Source of the DNA: Flavobacterium sp.
Lineage (GTDB): Bacteria > Bacteroidota > Bacteroidia > Flavobacteriales > Flavobacteriaceae
NCBI GenBank assembly: GCA_030151255.1
Contig: JASLED010000045.1
Coordinates: forward strand, 1-13,630
DNA length: 13,630 nucleotides
Reading direction: 5' to 3'
Shown here: piece by piece, positions 1 through 8,412 of the stretch
Layout of the letters: each line of letters opens with the position of its first letter
Position numbering within the stretch: the first letter of the stretch is position 1
Position numbers and translations under genes: made by a program
The notes under the pieces: generated by a model
Database searches by the model: none
What the model was told of the DNA's origin: nothing
Seen by the model: the letters and a program-made list of their open reading frames with translations, nothing else

Positions 1-122
1 AACACGAAAAACTTATCTTATTTACGAATAAAATATCCCTAAACAAAAGCGCGAAATAAATATTTATTTCGCGCTTTTGTTTAGGGATATTTTATTCGTA
101 AATAAGATAAGTTTTTCGTGTT
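1..122. repeat. Perfect 122-bp palindrome at the window edge
   Basis: Bases 1-61 are the exact reverse complement of bases 62-122, with no loop and no mismatch. The centre (45-78) is an ordinary GC-cored terminator hairpin. The outer 31 bp of each arm contain the last codons of namZ, so the C-terminal residues TRKTYLIYE plus a stop can be read on both strands: plus strand 2-31 and minus strand 121-92. The repeat reaches base 1, so its true extent to the left cannot be seen. It is either a real inverted duplication hinged on the terminator, or a fold-back or assembly-end artefact. An even-length self-complementary end is what a de Bruijn assembler with an odd k (here k=121, k+1=122) would leave, which makes the artefact more likely. 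Confidence 0.95.
44..79 (-). terminator. Rho-independent terminator of namZ
   Basis: The stem has arms AAAAGCGCG (45-53) and CGCGCTTTT (70-78), extended inward by AT pairs (54-69). It lies 13 bases downstream of the namZ stop codon (92-94, minus strand). The GC-rich core followed by TTTTGTTT fits an intrinsic terminator. It also forms the centre of the larger palindrome, so its flank on the far side (below position 44) may not be the natural sequence. Confidence 0.7.
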
Positions 123-1300
123 TCTAGAAATTTTTCAATTCCTGGTTGCCAACTTGTTCTTATTTCTTTTTCTGATTTATTAGCAACAATTTGTTTTTGT
201 AATTCGTCAGTTCCGGCTAATTTGATAAAAAAGTTGTTGAAAAATTTATCTTTATTATCCGAATTTTGATAGGCTTTTATCAGCCATTTTAATTCTAATT
301 GGTTTACTTGTTCTATTTCAGAAAGGTTTTCGCCGTAGCATAATTTTCCTTTGTTCATTGGATCTTTTGCACCAAAGTTGGATTTTGGTGTAAATTGATA
401 AGGCATGTTTTTTAGAAAGGGCGATCCGTAAATTTGAAATTGTAAATCGGTACCACGGCCAGAGCTTACATTTGTGCCTTCAAAAAAACATAAACTTGGA
501 TATAAATTTATTGCTTGATCATTGGGTAAATTTGGAGACGGAGGAACAGGTAAACTATATGCTTTTTTACGATTATAATTATTGCAAGGAACAACTTTTA
601 AATCGCACTGAATACCATTTGCCAACCATTTTTCGCCATTAATCATTTTTGCATATTCTCCAATTGTCATTCCATGCATTACAGGAATTGGGTGCATACC
701 TACAAAGCTTTTGTTTTTCATGTCTAAAGTAGGTCCGTCAATAATTGAAATATTAGGATTTGGACGATCTAATACAATTACAGGAATGTTATTTTCTGCA
801 CAAGCTTCCATTAAATAATGTAAAGATGAAATATAGGTATAAAAACGAGCGCCAACATCTTGCAGATCAAAAATCATTATTTCAATGTCTTTCAATTGTT
901 CTTTTGTTGGTTTTTTGTTGTTTCCGTAAAGTGATATAATAGGTAAATTCGTTTTTTTGTCTTTTCCATCTTTTACCAATTCGCCTGCATCTGCTGTTCC
1001 TCTAAAACCATGTTCAGGAGCGTAAATCTTTTGTACATTAACTCTGTAGTCTATTAGAGCATCTACAATAGAAATTGTCTCATTGTCGCCATTTTTTACC
1101 ACCCCTGTTTGATTGGTAAGAATTCCTACTTTTTTGTTTCCCAATAAATCAAGGTAATGATCAAAGCGTTGTGCGCCTGGTTGAATATTTGTATTTATTC
1201 TAGCAATTGTACGATCAGCATATGAATTTGTAATTCCTACAAAAAGCATTGTAAAGACTAAGAATAATAATGTATTTTTGAATGTTGAACTAGATATCAT
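92..1300 (-). CDS. namZ: Exported exo-beta-N-acetylmuramidase NamZ family (DUF1343)
   Basis: DUF1343 proteins of this type include the exo-N-acetylmuramidase NamZ, which removes terminal MurNAc from peptidoglycan fragments during cell-wall recycling; that activity is known for the family and inferred here. Family hallmarks (numbered from the ATG) are VGILTNQTG near residue 58, the acidic-His motif APEHGFRG near 94-101, IFDLQDVGARFYTYISS near 143-159, VLDRPNP near 176 and a Gly-rich EGTNVSSGRGT segment near 274-284. The length of about 402 residues is normal. An N-terminal signal peptide (hydrophobic residues 9-25, likely cut after NSYA) sends it to the periplasm or envelope. The ATG at 1300-1298 is preferred; the frame could also begin at a TTG two codons earlier (1306), which would abut the divergent permease start. 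The 3' end lies inside the 122-bp palindrome, so the last ten codons should be treated with care, although the stop gives a normal protein length. Confidence 0.88.
   Translation of the reverse strand: MISSSTFKNTLLFLVFTMLFVGITNSYADRTIARINTNIQPGAQRFDHYLDLLGNKKVGILTNQTGVVKNGDNETISIVDALIDYRVNVQKIYAPEHGFRGTADAGELVKDGKDKKTNLPIISLYGNNKKPTKEQLKDIEIMIFDLQDVGARFYTYISSLHYLMEACAENNIPVIVLDRPNPNISIIDGPTLDMKNKSFVGMHPIPVMHGMTIGEYAKMINGEKWLANGIQCDLKVVPCNNYNRKKAYSLPVPPSPNLPNDQAINLYPSLCFFEGTNVSSGRGTDLQFQIYGSPFLKNMPYQFTPKSNFGAKDPMNKGKLCYGENLSEIEQVNQLELKWLIKAYQNSDNKDKFFNNFFIKLAGTDELQKQIVANKSEKEIRTSWQPGIEKFLETRKTYLIYE
1249..1280 (+). promoter_or_regulatory. Candidate promoter for the FtsX/LolE-like permease, inside namZ
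   Basis: TTG at 1249-1251, a 21-bp spacer and TATTTTTG at 1273-1280 match the Bacteroidota consensus TTG-N17-23-TAnnTTTG. The element lies within the signal-peptide codons of the opposing namZ gene. The predicted transcript would begin around 1286 and leave a leader of about 20 nt before the TTG start at 1307. Such a match can arise by chance in AT-rich DNA, but position and direction fit. Confidence 0.45.
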
Positions 1301-1306
1301 ATACAA

Positions 1307-2542
1307 TTGAAATTAGAATATTTTATAGCTAAGCGATTAGTTACCACAAAGAATCATAAAAGTAGTGTTTCTGCACCAATTATAAAAATTGCTGTTACGG
1401 CAATTGCATTGGGTATTATTATGATGTTAGTTTCTGTAGCAACTGGTTTAGGATTAAAGCACAAAATTAGAGATAAAATATCAGCTTTTAGCGGACATAT
1501 TGTTATTACAGCTTATAATTCAAACACAAGTGAAGTTACGTTGCAACCGCTAGATTTGAATCAAAAATTTTATCCAAATTTTGAAAATGTCAATGGAATA
1601 AAGCAAGTGCAACCTTTTGCTACAAAAGCCGGAATTATTAGAACAGATAATGCTTTTGAAGGAATTGTTTACAAAGGCGTAGATAAAGCGTATCATCTAG
1701 ATGAAATTGCTGATTATTTGGAAGAAGGTAGATTACCTCGATATTCTGATGAAATGAGTAACGAAATAATTATGTCTACTTATATTGCTAACCGATTAAA
1801 TTTGAAGCTTGGCGATAAAGTAACTACTTATTTTATGAAAGATTGGGGAAATAAAGTTCCTAATGTTAGGCAGTTTGAAATTGTAGGTTTATACAATTCT
1901 GGATTACAGCAATTTGATGAAAATATTGTTATTGGCGATTTGCGTCATGTGCAACGTTTAAATAGATGGGAGTCTAATCAAGTTGGCGGATTTGAACTTA
2001 TTGTAAATGATTTTGATAAGATAGAAGCTACTGGAGCAGATGTTTATTTGAATTTACCTTCTACAATTGACAGTAAAACAATTGTAGAAAAGTATGCCAA
2101 TATTTTTAGTTGGTTAGATATGTTTGATTTCAATATTAAAATTATCATTATAATTATGATTGCAGTAGCTTCAATAAACATGATTGTGGCATTGTTGGTT
2201 TTAATACTTGAACGTACACAGATGATAGGTATGCTAAAAGCTTTAGGTGCAAATAATTGGTCTGTGCGAAAAATATTTATGTATAACGCGCTTTATTTAA
2301 TAGGAAAAGGACTTTTGTACGGAAATTTAATCGGATTAGGATTATTATTTATACAGCAATACACTGGTTTTATAAAGCTCGATCCAACTTCGTATTACGT
2401 AAGAGAAGCGCCTGTGTTAATTCGGTTTTCAGATGTTATTTTACTTAATTTTGGTGTTGTGCTAATAGCAATGTTAGTTTTGTTTATTCCATCTTATCTC
2501 ATTACTAAAATTTCGCCAGTAAAGGCAATTAAATATGATTAA
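1307..2542 (+). CDS. FtsX/LolE-like ABC transporter permease
   Basis: This is an inner-membrane permease of the FtsX/MacB/LolCE superfamily, which works with a LolD-type ATPase, probably encoded elsewhere, to act on lipoproteins or other envelope substrates. The topology is typical: one membrane helix at about residues 25-49, a large periplasmic domain at about 50-275, then three helices at about 278-302, 331-351 and 377-396. The conserved cytoplasmic loop after helix 2 (ERTQMIGMLKALGA) is the coupling region seen across the family, and the C-terminus SPVKAIKYD is characteristic. The 411-residue length is normal. The start is TTG; the resulting N-terminus MKLEYFIAKRL is the usual one for Bacteroidota members and no better upstream start is available. 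It is divergent from namZ with 6 bp between the start codons, and is followed at once by a terminator, so it is monocistronic. The substrate is unknown. Confidence 0.85.
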   Translation: MKLEYFIAKRLVTTKNHKSSVSAPIIKIAVTAIALGIIMMLVSVATGLGLKHKIRDKISAFSGHIVITAYNSNTSEVTLQPLDLNQKFYPNFENVNGIKQVQPFATKAGIIRTDNAFEGIVYKGVDKAYHLDEIADYLEEGRLPRYSDEMSNEIIMSTYIANRLNLKLGDKVTTYFMKDWGNKVPNVRQFEIVGLYNSGLQQFDENIVIGDLRHVQRLNRWESNQVGGFELIVNDFDKIEATGADVYLNLPSTIDSKTIVEKYANIFSWLDMFDFNIKIIIIIMIAVASINMIVALLVLILERTQMIGMLKALGANNWSVRKIFMYNALYLIGKGLLYGNLIGLGLLFIQQYTGFIKLDPTSYYVREAPVLIRFSDVILLNFGVVLIAMLVLFIPSYLITKISPVKAIKYD

Positions 2543-2569
2543 AAAGGTTGCTCATGAGCAACCTTTTTT
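2541..2569 (+). terminator. Terminator of the permease gene
   Basis: A perfect palindrome (2541-2568) with left arm AAAAAGGTTGCTCA and a run of six T. Its first two bases are part of the permease stop codon TAA (2540-2542), so the hairpin starts inside the stop codon. This separates the permease from the downstream operon. Confidence 0.85.
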
Positions 2570-2744
2570 GTTTATGTATGTTTTTTGTGCTTTTATTGCT
2601 AAAATTAGCAAAACCTGACATTTTGTTTTTGATAGTAAAAATAGGTTGTTTTAGCTATATTAATTTATTTGATCTAAATAAGTAAGTAATAAAATTTTAA
2701 ATAGCTTAAAAAAAATGAGCTTATTGTAAAAATAACCAATCTTG

Positions 2745-2764
2745 TTTAAATAAGTCTAAATAAG
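2745..2764 (+). promoter_or_regulatory. Tandem 10-bp direct repeat beside the operon promoter
   Basis: TTTAAATAAG (2745-2754) is followed directly by TCTAAATAAG (2755-2764) and abuts the -33 TTG at 2765. The core TCTAAATAA occurs again at 2673-2681 and at 2815-2823, the latter just before the start codon. One helical turn of spacing beside the -33 box suggests a regulator binding site, but chance in AT-rich sequence is possible. The regulator is unknown. It does not match the enterobacterial Fur box. Confidence 0.35.
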
Positions 2765-2795
2765 TTGTGTTTTATTGCTTTATAAGATACATTTG
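2765..2795 (+). promoter_or_regulatory. Promoter of the receptor-lipoprotein-barrel-peroxidase operon
   Basis: TTG at 2765-2767, a 20-bp spacer and TACATTTG at 2788-2795 match the Bacteroidota consensus (TTG-N-TAnnTTTG). The predicted start site is around 2802, giving a leader of roughly 20-25 nt before the ATG at 2825. This is the best promoter match in the window apart from the one at the right end. Confidence 0.7.
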
Positions 2796-2824
2796 CGGTC
2801 TTAATAAGAATCAATCTAAATAAA

Positions 2825-5602
2825 ATGCTCACAAGGCAAATCAATATAATTTTCGGTAAGGCAAATACTACATTATTTGTTTTTTTATTTGCTATTTCTG
2901 TTTTGGCTCAAAACAATTTTACTATTGAAGTATTAAATACAAAACAAGAAGCTTTGTCTGAAGTAACCGTTGTTCTTACAAATGGATTAGAGCGTTCAGT
3001 TCATTTTACTAATGCAACAGGTAAGTTAGAATTGCAAGTAGCAAAAGGAATGTATCAGCTAGAAATGATGCATATTGCTTATCAAACCAAAAGTGTTTCG
3101 ATTAACGTAGATAGAAATTTTACAGCAATTTACATTTTAGATTCATCAACAAATCAACTAAACGAAGTATACATTACTGCCGAAGAAGGAAAAGGATTGT
3201 CAACCAAATCGGTAATTAATAGAAAAGCAATGGAGCATTTGCAACCTTCAAGTTTTGCAGATTTGATGGAGCTTTTACCAGGAGGATTATCTAAAACACC
3301 AAATTTAACTACAACTAATGTTATTCGTATTCGCGAGTTTGGCCCAAGTATTAGTGGATATTCTACAAGTGCTTTAGGCGTACAATTTGTTATGGATGGA
3401 AATGTATTGAATTCGAATATGGATATGCTACAAGCTGTACGAGAAGATACTAGTTTTATTGGCGGTGCAGCATCAAAACGAAATTCAAATGCAACAGGAA
3501 TAGATATGCGAACAATTTCTACGAACGATATTGAAAGTGTAGAAATTATTCGAGGTATTCCAACGGTAAGTTATGGCGATCTTACTTCGGGTTTAATCTT
3601 AATTAATAGAAAAAACGGATATACAAATTGGCAAGCTCGTGCAAAATCGGATGGTTTTAGTAAATCATTCTATGTTGCCAAAGGATTTGATGTAACACCC
3701 ACTTGGACGTTAAACACAAGCTTTGATTATTTAAATGCTTTATCAGATCCTAGAGATTTATATGAATCATATAAAAGAATTAATGGATCTATTCGTTCAA
3801 GAAAAAATTTTAAAATTCAAGAACATAAATTAGTATGGAATTCTAATTTAGATTACAGTGTAAATATTGACGAAACAAAAGTAGATCCTGATACAGGTTA
3901 TTTAAAAACAGACTTTTTCAAAAGTCAGCGTCAAAAAATAAGTTTTTCTAATAATGTAGAACTAATGTTTAAACCAAGTTCATTAGTAAAAAGAATAAAA
4001 CTTACAACCAACGTAAATCAAGGAATTGAAGATATAAAACAACGTGTTTTTGTACAATACAGCGGACCAACTGCGGTTTCTATTGCAACAGAAGAGGGAA
4101 TAAATGAAGGATATTTTCCAGCGTTGAGTTTTGTTTCAAATACAAAAACAGAGGGAAGACCTATAAATATCAATGCTAAGTTAGAAACAACATTAAATTT
4201 TAAAACAGGAATTTTAAAACACGATACAGAAGCCGGAATTGATTATAAATATTCTTACAATTTTGGAAGAGGAGAAATGTATGATTTATTAACTCCTCCT
4301 TCTACCAGTTCTACAACCAGACCTAGAGCGTATAAAGACGTTCCTGCGTATCAAAATATAGCTTTTTTTGCAGGCGATAGAATAAAATGGCAAGTGGCAA
4401 ATAATAGTTTAGAAGTATATGGTGGCTTGCGTATTTCTAAAATGTTGGGAATGGATAAATCATACGAGTTAAGTAAAAAAGTTTATGTAGAACCACGCTT
4501 TATTTTTCAATGGGGATTGCCAAAATTAGCTCTAGGAAGCGAATTATTGCAAATTGATATTACAGCTGGATATGGTGAATTATACAAGCAACCAACAGGA
4601 CTAATGTTGTATCCAAATAAGAGATATAGCGATTTTACCCAACTAAATTTTAGACCAAGTAATGAAGAGTTTCAATACGTAAATTTTATGACGTATGTTG
4701 ATGATTTTACCAATAAGAATTTAGTAGCTGCTAAAAATATTAAAAAAGAAATTCGTTTAGATTTTAACTACGCAAAGCATAATTTTTTTATTACCTATTT
4801 TGATGAAAACATGCCAAATGGTTTTAGAACTGCTTCTGTTTTTAAAAAATACGCATACAAAAGATACGATGCATCAGGAGTTGATTTAACCAACTTAAAT
4901 AGCAAACCAAATATTGATGACTTACCTTATGAAGAAAGAGAAGTTTTTCAAAGTAGATCAATAAGAGAAAACGGAAGTGGCACACACAAAACTGGAATTG
5001 AATTTGGTTATACATCACCTCGTTTTAAGGGAATAAACACTCGATTTTCATTAACAGGCGCTTGGTTTAAAACCATATATAAAAATACTATTCCAGTACA
5101 TGAAAAGCCAAATACATCACTTGCTGGCTCTGATTATATGTATGTAGGAATTTATACAAATGATGATGGAAATAAAGTAAGCGGAATGAACTATAATTTT
5201 ATTGTTGATACTTATTTACCTGCTTTAGATATGAATATTTCGGCTTCTTTTCAAGGTGTTTTATTTAGAGAAGATACAAGAGAATGGAAGGAAGATACAC
5301 CATATGCTTATTATGGAACGGACGGAATAGTTTATCAATATACTGAAGAACATAAAAACGATGCATATTTAAGATGGTTAATTCGAAATGTATCTTCAAC
5401 GGATAATATGAATAGGCATTACAACTTTGATTTACAAATTAATCTAAAAATATCAAAACGAATTTATCAAGACATAAAGGCATCATTATTTGTTAATAAA
5501 ATTTATGCATATATGAGCCCTTATACATTCAACAATACCAAAATTTATCGAAAAAATTCTACCGATCCATATTTCGGAATGGAATTAACTTATAATTTTT
5601 AA
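2825..5602 (+). CDS. TonB-dependent outer-membrane receptor with N-terminal CarboxypepD_reg-like domain
   Basis: An outer-membrane active transporter that takes up a ligand using TonB-ExbBD energy. Visible parts in order: signal peptide (residues 1-29, ending SVLAQ), a carboxypeptidase-regulatory-like beta-sandwich at about 31-107, a TonB-box-like stretch QLNEVYITAEE (111-121), the plug at about 127-262 with the typical end NDIESVEIIRGIPTVSYGD, and a beta-barrel from about 266 to the C-terminal F925, the usual BAM-recognised end. The 925-residue length is normal. It is not of the SusC type: it lacks the SusC-type length and a SusD partner. It is the first gene of a four-gene operon, 12 bp before the lipoprotein gene. 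The ligand cannot be read from the sequence; association with a haem peroxidase suggests a metal complex or redox-active compound, which is inference. Confidence 0.9.
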   Translation: MLTRQINIIFGKANTTLFVFLFAISVLAQNNFTIEVLNTKQEALSEVTVVLTNGLERSVHFTNATGKLELQVAKGMYQLEMMHIAYQTKSVSINVDRNFTAIYILDSSTNQLNEVYITAEEGKGLSTKSVINRKAMEHLQPSSFADLMELLPGGLSKTPNLTTTNVIRIREFGPSISGYSTSALGVQFVMDGNVLNSNMDMLQAVREDTSFIGGAASKRNSNATGIDMRTISTNDIESVEIIRGIPTVSYGDLTSGLILINRKNGYTNWQARAKSDGFSKSFYVAKGFDVTPTWTLNTSFDYLNALSDPRDLYESYKRINGSIRSRKNFKIQEHKLVWNSNLDYSVNIDETKVDPDTGYLKTDFFKSQRQKISFSNNVELMFKPSSLVKRIKLTTNVNQGIEDIKQRVFVQYSGPTAVSIATEEGINEGYFPALSFVSNTKTEGRPININAKLETTLNFKTGILKHDTEAGIDYKYSYNFGRGEMYDLLTPPSTSSTTRPRAYKDVPAYQNIAFFAGDRIKWQVANNSLEVYGGLRISKMLGMDKSYELSKKVYVEPRFIFQWGLPKLALGSELLQIDITAGYGELYKQPTGLMLYPNKRYSDFTQLNFRPSNEEFQYVNFMTYVDDFTNKNLVAAKNIKKEIRLDFNYAKHNFFITYFDENMPNGFRTASVFKKYAYKRYDASGVDLTNLNSKPNIDDLPYEEREVFQSRSIRENGSGTHKTGIEFGYTSPRFKGINTRFSLTGAWFKTIYKNTIPVHEKPNTSLAGSDYMYVGIYTNDDGNKVSGMNYNFIVDTYLPALDMNISASFQGVLFREDTREWKEDTPYAYYGTDGIVYQYTEEHKNDAYLRWLIRNVSSTDNMNRHYNFDLQINLKISKRIYQDIKASLFVNKIYAYMSPYTFNNTKIYRKNSTDPYFGMELTYNF

Positions 5603-5614
5603 AAATAATCAGAA

Positions 5615-6847
5615 ATGAAAAAAAGTTTTTTAACATTATGTTTTGCGTTATTAACGCTTACGTCAATCACAATATCATGTAGTACAGACAATAGTGTTAT
5701 TGACACACCAGAAAAACCAGTAGAAAAGAATACACTAAAAATTAATTTTTCAGGAGTTGATATTGCTTCGGTAAAAGAGTTAATAGTTGAAACATTAGAA
5801 ACAAATTCTGGAAATACTACAAAAAACAGTATCAAAGAAAATAGTGTAGAATTACAATTAGACAAAGGAGCTTACAAAATTACAGTTAATGGTTCTGTTG
5901 TTTTGGAAGATGGTCAAGAAGTTCAAGTAGGTGGAAGTTCTTCCGTAGATGTTTTAGATAGCTCTCAACAATTAACAATTGATTTAATAGTAAAAGCATT
6001 CAGTGAAGATTTTATTATTGAAGAGGTTTTCTTTACAGGTGTACGTACAATTGAAGGAAAACAATACACAGGTGGACGTTATTTTAAACTGACAAATAAT
6101 ACAGACAAGGTTTTAAAAACAGGAGGATTATTAATTTGTCAATCAGAATTTAATACTACACAAAACCATAATGTAACGCCAGATATTAAAAGTCAATCAT
6201 TTGCAGTACAAGCTGTATTAATGATTCCTGAAGCAGTTTCTAAAGATGTTGCTCCTGGTGATTTTATTGTAATTGCAGATATGGCTCAAAATCATAAAAA
6301 AGATAATATTCCTGCTTTTGATTTAAGTTTAGCGGATTATGAATATCCAAATTTAGATAATCCAAAATTAGGACAAGTAGATAATCCAGCTGTGCCAAAT
6401 GCTGTAGTTATTTATTCAGCATTAAATTTCAATATGTTCTTTTTACACGATAGAGGAGCAGAAAGTTATGCAATTGCGCGTTTTCCAAAAGGTTTAACGA
6501 TAGAAAATTGGATTGCTAATAATGTATATGATTATGAGTATTTGAATGCTGCCGGAAAAATCACAAAAAAGAAAGCGATGAAAGTAGAAAACTCTTGGAT
6601 TTTAGATGGTGTAAATTCTGCTGCAATCGAAAAATGGGTACATAATACATTAGATGCTTCTATTGATAGTGGGTGGACAGGATGTGGAACCATTGATTCA
6701 GATCCAGCGCGTTATGGAAAATCAATTCGCCGTGTTGTTATCGGAAAAATGGAAAACGGTAAAAATATGTATAAAGACACAAATAATTCTACAATAGATT
6801 TTGTTCGTGATGCTGAGCCAAGTTTAAAAAACGGAATTGTTCATTAA
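5615..6847 (+). CDS. DUF4876-type lipoprotein
   Basis: A predicted lipoprotein of the DUF4876 type, whose function is unknown to me. The N-terminus has a basic and hydrophobic signal ending in a lipobox-like ITISC, so Cys22 would be lipidated; the -3 position is not the ideal Leu, and there is no clear acidic surface-export tag after the Cys. Residues about 40-128 alternate hydrophobic and polar like a beta-sandwich. From about 133 onward, EEVFFTGV, then GGRYFKLTNNTDKVL and GLLICQ, resemble a lamin-tail-like fold (structure-type resemblance only). It sits between the receptor and the second barrel with 12-bp gaps on both sides, so co-transcription is almost certain. A role as a ligand-capturing or receptor-associated surface or periplasmic protein is inferred from position. 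The family call is from recall of the pattern and should be checked by profile search. Confidence 0.75.
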   Translation: MKKSFLTLCFALLTLTSITISCSTDNSVIDTPEKPVEKNTLKINFSGVDIASVKELIVETLETNSGNTTKNSIKENSVELQLDKGAYKITVNGSVVLEDGQEVQVGGSSSVDVLDSSQQLTIDLIVKAFSEDFIIEEVFFTGVRTIEGKQYTGGRYFKLTNNTDKVLKTGGLLICQSEFNTTQNHNVTPDIKSQSFAVQAVLMIPEAVSKDVAPGDFIVIADMAQNHKKDNIPAFDLSLADYEYPNLDNPKLGQVDNPAVPNAVVIYSALNFNMFFLHDRGAESYAIARFPKGLTIENWIANNVYDYEYLNAAGKITKKKAMKVENSWILDGVNSAAIEKWVHNTLDASIDSGWTGCGTIDSDPARYGKSIRRVVIGKMENGKNMYKDTNNSTIDFVRDAEPSLKNGIVH

Positions 6848-6859
6848 TAAAATTTCAAA

Positions 6860-8395
6860 TTGAATAAGTTAAGTATTTTTTGGATTATTCTCCTTGTTAG
6901 CTTTGTGTCTTTTGCACAAACGCAAGATAGCTTATCGGCATATAAGCGTATACTTTTGCAACAACAATCCGAACAAACTTTTAAAAAAGAACATTACTAT
7001 AATCCAGTAAATATGCTGGATTATAGTTTTTATTCGTTTTCAGATTTAGCAATTTCTTATGTTAATGAAAATAATAAGCTTTATAAATTAGAAAACGGAT
7101 CTGGAATTGAAGGTATTCATATTGATGCATCTTCGTACAAAAAAATATCCAATAATAGAAGTATTTGGGGAAAGGTAAATTACAAAAACCACAACCAAAA
7201 AGAGATGCAATGGAACAATACGCTTGATACAAATTTACTTGGACCTTATATTGTATCTGATTCTACTAGTAATAGTATGAAGTACGAAGCGTATGAGTTT
7301 TTGGGTGGTTATGCCAAAGAATTTAATAAGCTTTCTTTTGCCTTATCTTTACAGTATAAAGCGCATTTAGGATATAAACTCAGAGATCCTCGACCTAAAA
7401 GTATTTCATCCGATATGAAAATTTATGGCGGATTAGCTTATCAAGTAACTCAAAATTGGAAAGCAAATGCTTATGCAGCATACAATATTTATACTCAAAA
7501 TTTAAGCATTACTTTTGCCAATGAAAAACAAAAAGCTGCATTATATCAAATGAATGGTTTAGGTACTTGGAGCAGATATTTTAGCGGAAAAAGTACAGGA
7601 GCAAATTATGAGCAAAATGGACACGAACTAGGTTTTGGAATAGAAAATACAAAACAAGATTTTATTGTTGGAATTAATAAAAGAAGCAATGTATTGAAAA
7701 GGTTGGTAAGAGGAGTTACGCTTTCTAATTCGGATGATTATGCAGAATCAAATAGATTAAATGAAAAGTATAATTCATTTTATGCAATAAAGCTTTTTAC
7801 TATTAATCAGAACAAAATAGGAATTAAATATAATTTTGAAAACCAAACCAAAGAAGGTATCGAGGTTTATTATACTGATACCGATTCGAAGACTATTGTA
7901 AAGTTATTAGAAAAAAAAGCTTATAATTATAAAAATTACATTCATGAAGTAGAAGGAATGTATGAAGTAAATGCAGCAAATAATAATTGGGTGATTAAGC
8001 CTTTTTGGAAACATCAAAAATTAACAGAAGGTTTAAAAGAAATTAATTCAAATCAAAGTTTTACATATAACTATTTTGGGGCAAATATAGTATACACACA
8101 AAAACTAACCGAAACGTCAAGCTTTTCTATCATGCCAATGTTTATGTATAGAAATGTAGGTAAAATAACTAATGGTTTGAAAATCGCAGATAGCAAGCAA
8201 TCTATTAAAGATTGGGTTCAAAATGATTTCGAATATTTATCTACCAATTATATGTATTGGGCAACAACAATAAAATATTCCCTTCAAAAATTAAATAATG
8301 CTCCAATGTTTGTAGCACTTAGTTACAATCAAACAGATTATAAAACAAACAAACAAAACAATTATTTAAGCGTCATTCTTGGAATAACGTTTTAA
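6860..8395 (+). CDS. Outer-membrane beta-barrel protein, probably DUF6850 family
   Basis: A 511-residue protein with a signal peptide (residues 1-20, ending VSFAQ) and a C-terminal segment LSVILGITF that ends in Phe, the hallmark of outer-membrane barrels. The body contains repeated amphipathic strands rich in Tyr, Asn and Lys (for example YKAHLGYKL and NWKANAYAAYNIY), without a plug or TonB box, so it is not a TonB-dependent receptor. I recall this gene order (receptor, DUF4876, this barrel, peroxidase) as recurrent in Bacteroidota, and this barrel is probably DUF6850. The start is TTG; it gives a proper signal peptide (MNKLSIFW) and there is no ATG nearby in frame. It begins 12 bp after the lipoprotein gene and ends 17 bp before the peroxidase gene. 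Its role is unknown; a passive pore or receptor partner are possibilities. Confidence 0.75.
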   Translation: MNKLSIFWIILLVSFVSFAQTQDSLSAYKRILLQQQSEQTFKKEHYYNPVNMLDYSFYSFSDLAISYVNENNKLYKLENGSGIEGIHIDASSYKKISNNRSIWGKVNYKNHNQKEMQWNNTLDTNLLGPYIVSDSTSNSMKYEAYEFLGGYAKEFNKLSFALSLQYKAHLGYKLRDPRPKSISSDMKIYGGLAYQVTQNWKANAYAAYNIYTQNLSITFANEKQKAALYQMNGLGTWSRYFSGKSTGANYEQNGHELGFGIENTKQDFIVGINKRSNVLKRLVRGVTLSNSDDYAESNRLNEKYNSFYAIKLFTINQNKIGIKYNFENQTKEGIEVYYTDTDSKTIVKLLEKKAYNYKNYIHEVEGMYEVNAANNNWVIKPFWKHQKLTEGLKEINSNQSFTYNYFGANIVYTQKLTETSSFSIMPMFMYRNVGKITNGLKIADSKQSIKDWVQNDFEYLSTNYMYWATTIKYSLQKLNNAPMFVALSYNQTDYKTNKQNNYLSVILGITF

Positions 8396-8412
8396 GCAAC
8401 AACAAAAAATAA

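Noticed and set aside
1300..1480. Promoter for namZ on the minus strand inside the permease gene
   Set aside because: TAATTTTG at 1469-1462 matches a -7 box but has no TTG at the right distance and would leave a leader of over 150 nt, so it is not called.
2745..2764. Canonical Fur box upstream of the receptor
   Set aside because: The repeats are direct, 10 bp apart, and do not match the GATAATGATAATCATTATC pattern. Iron control remains possible but is not shown.
5599..5865. Minus-strand ORF of 88 codons over the lipoprotein gene start
   Set aside because: It lies opposite the signal peptide and N-terminal domain of a well-supported gene, resembles no family and has no promoter; it is a shadow frame.
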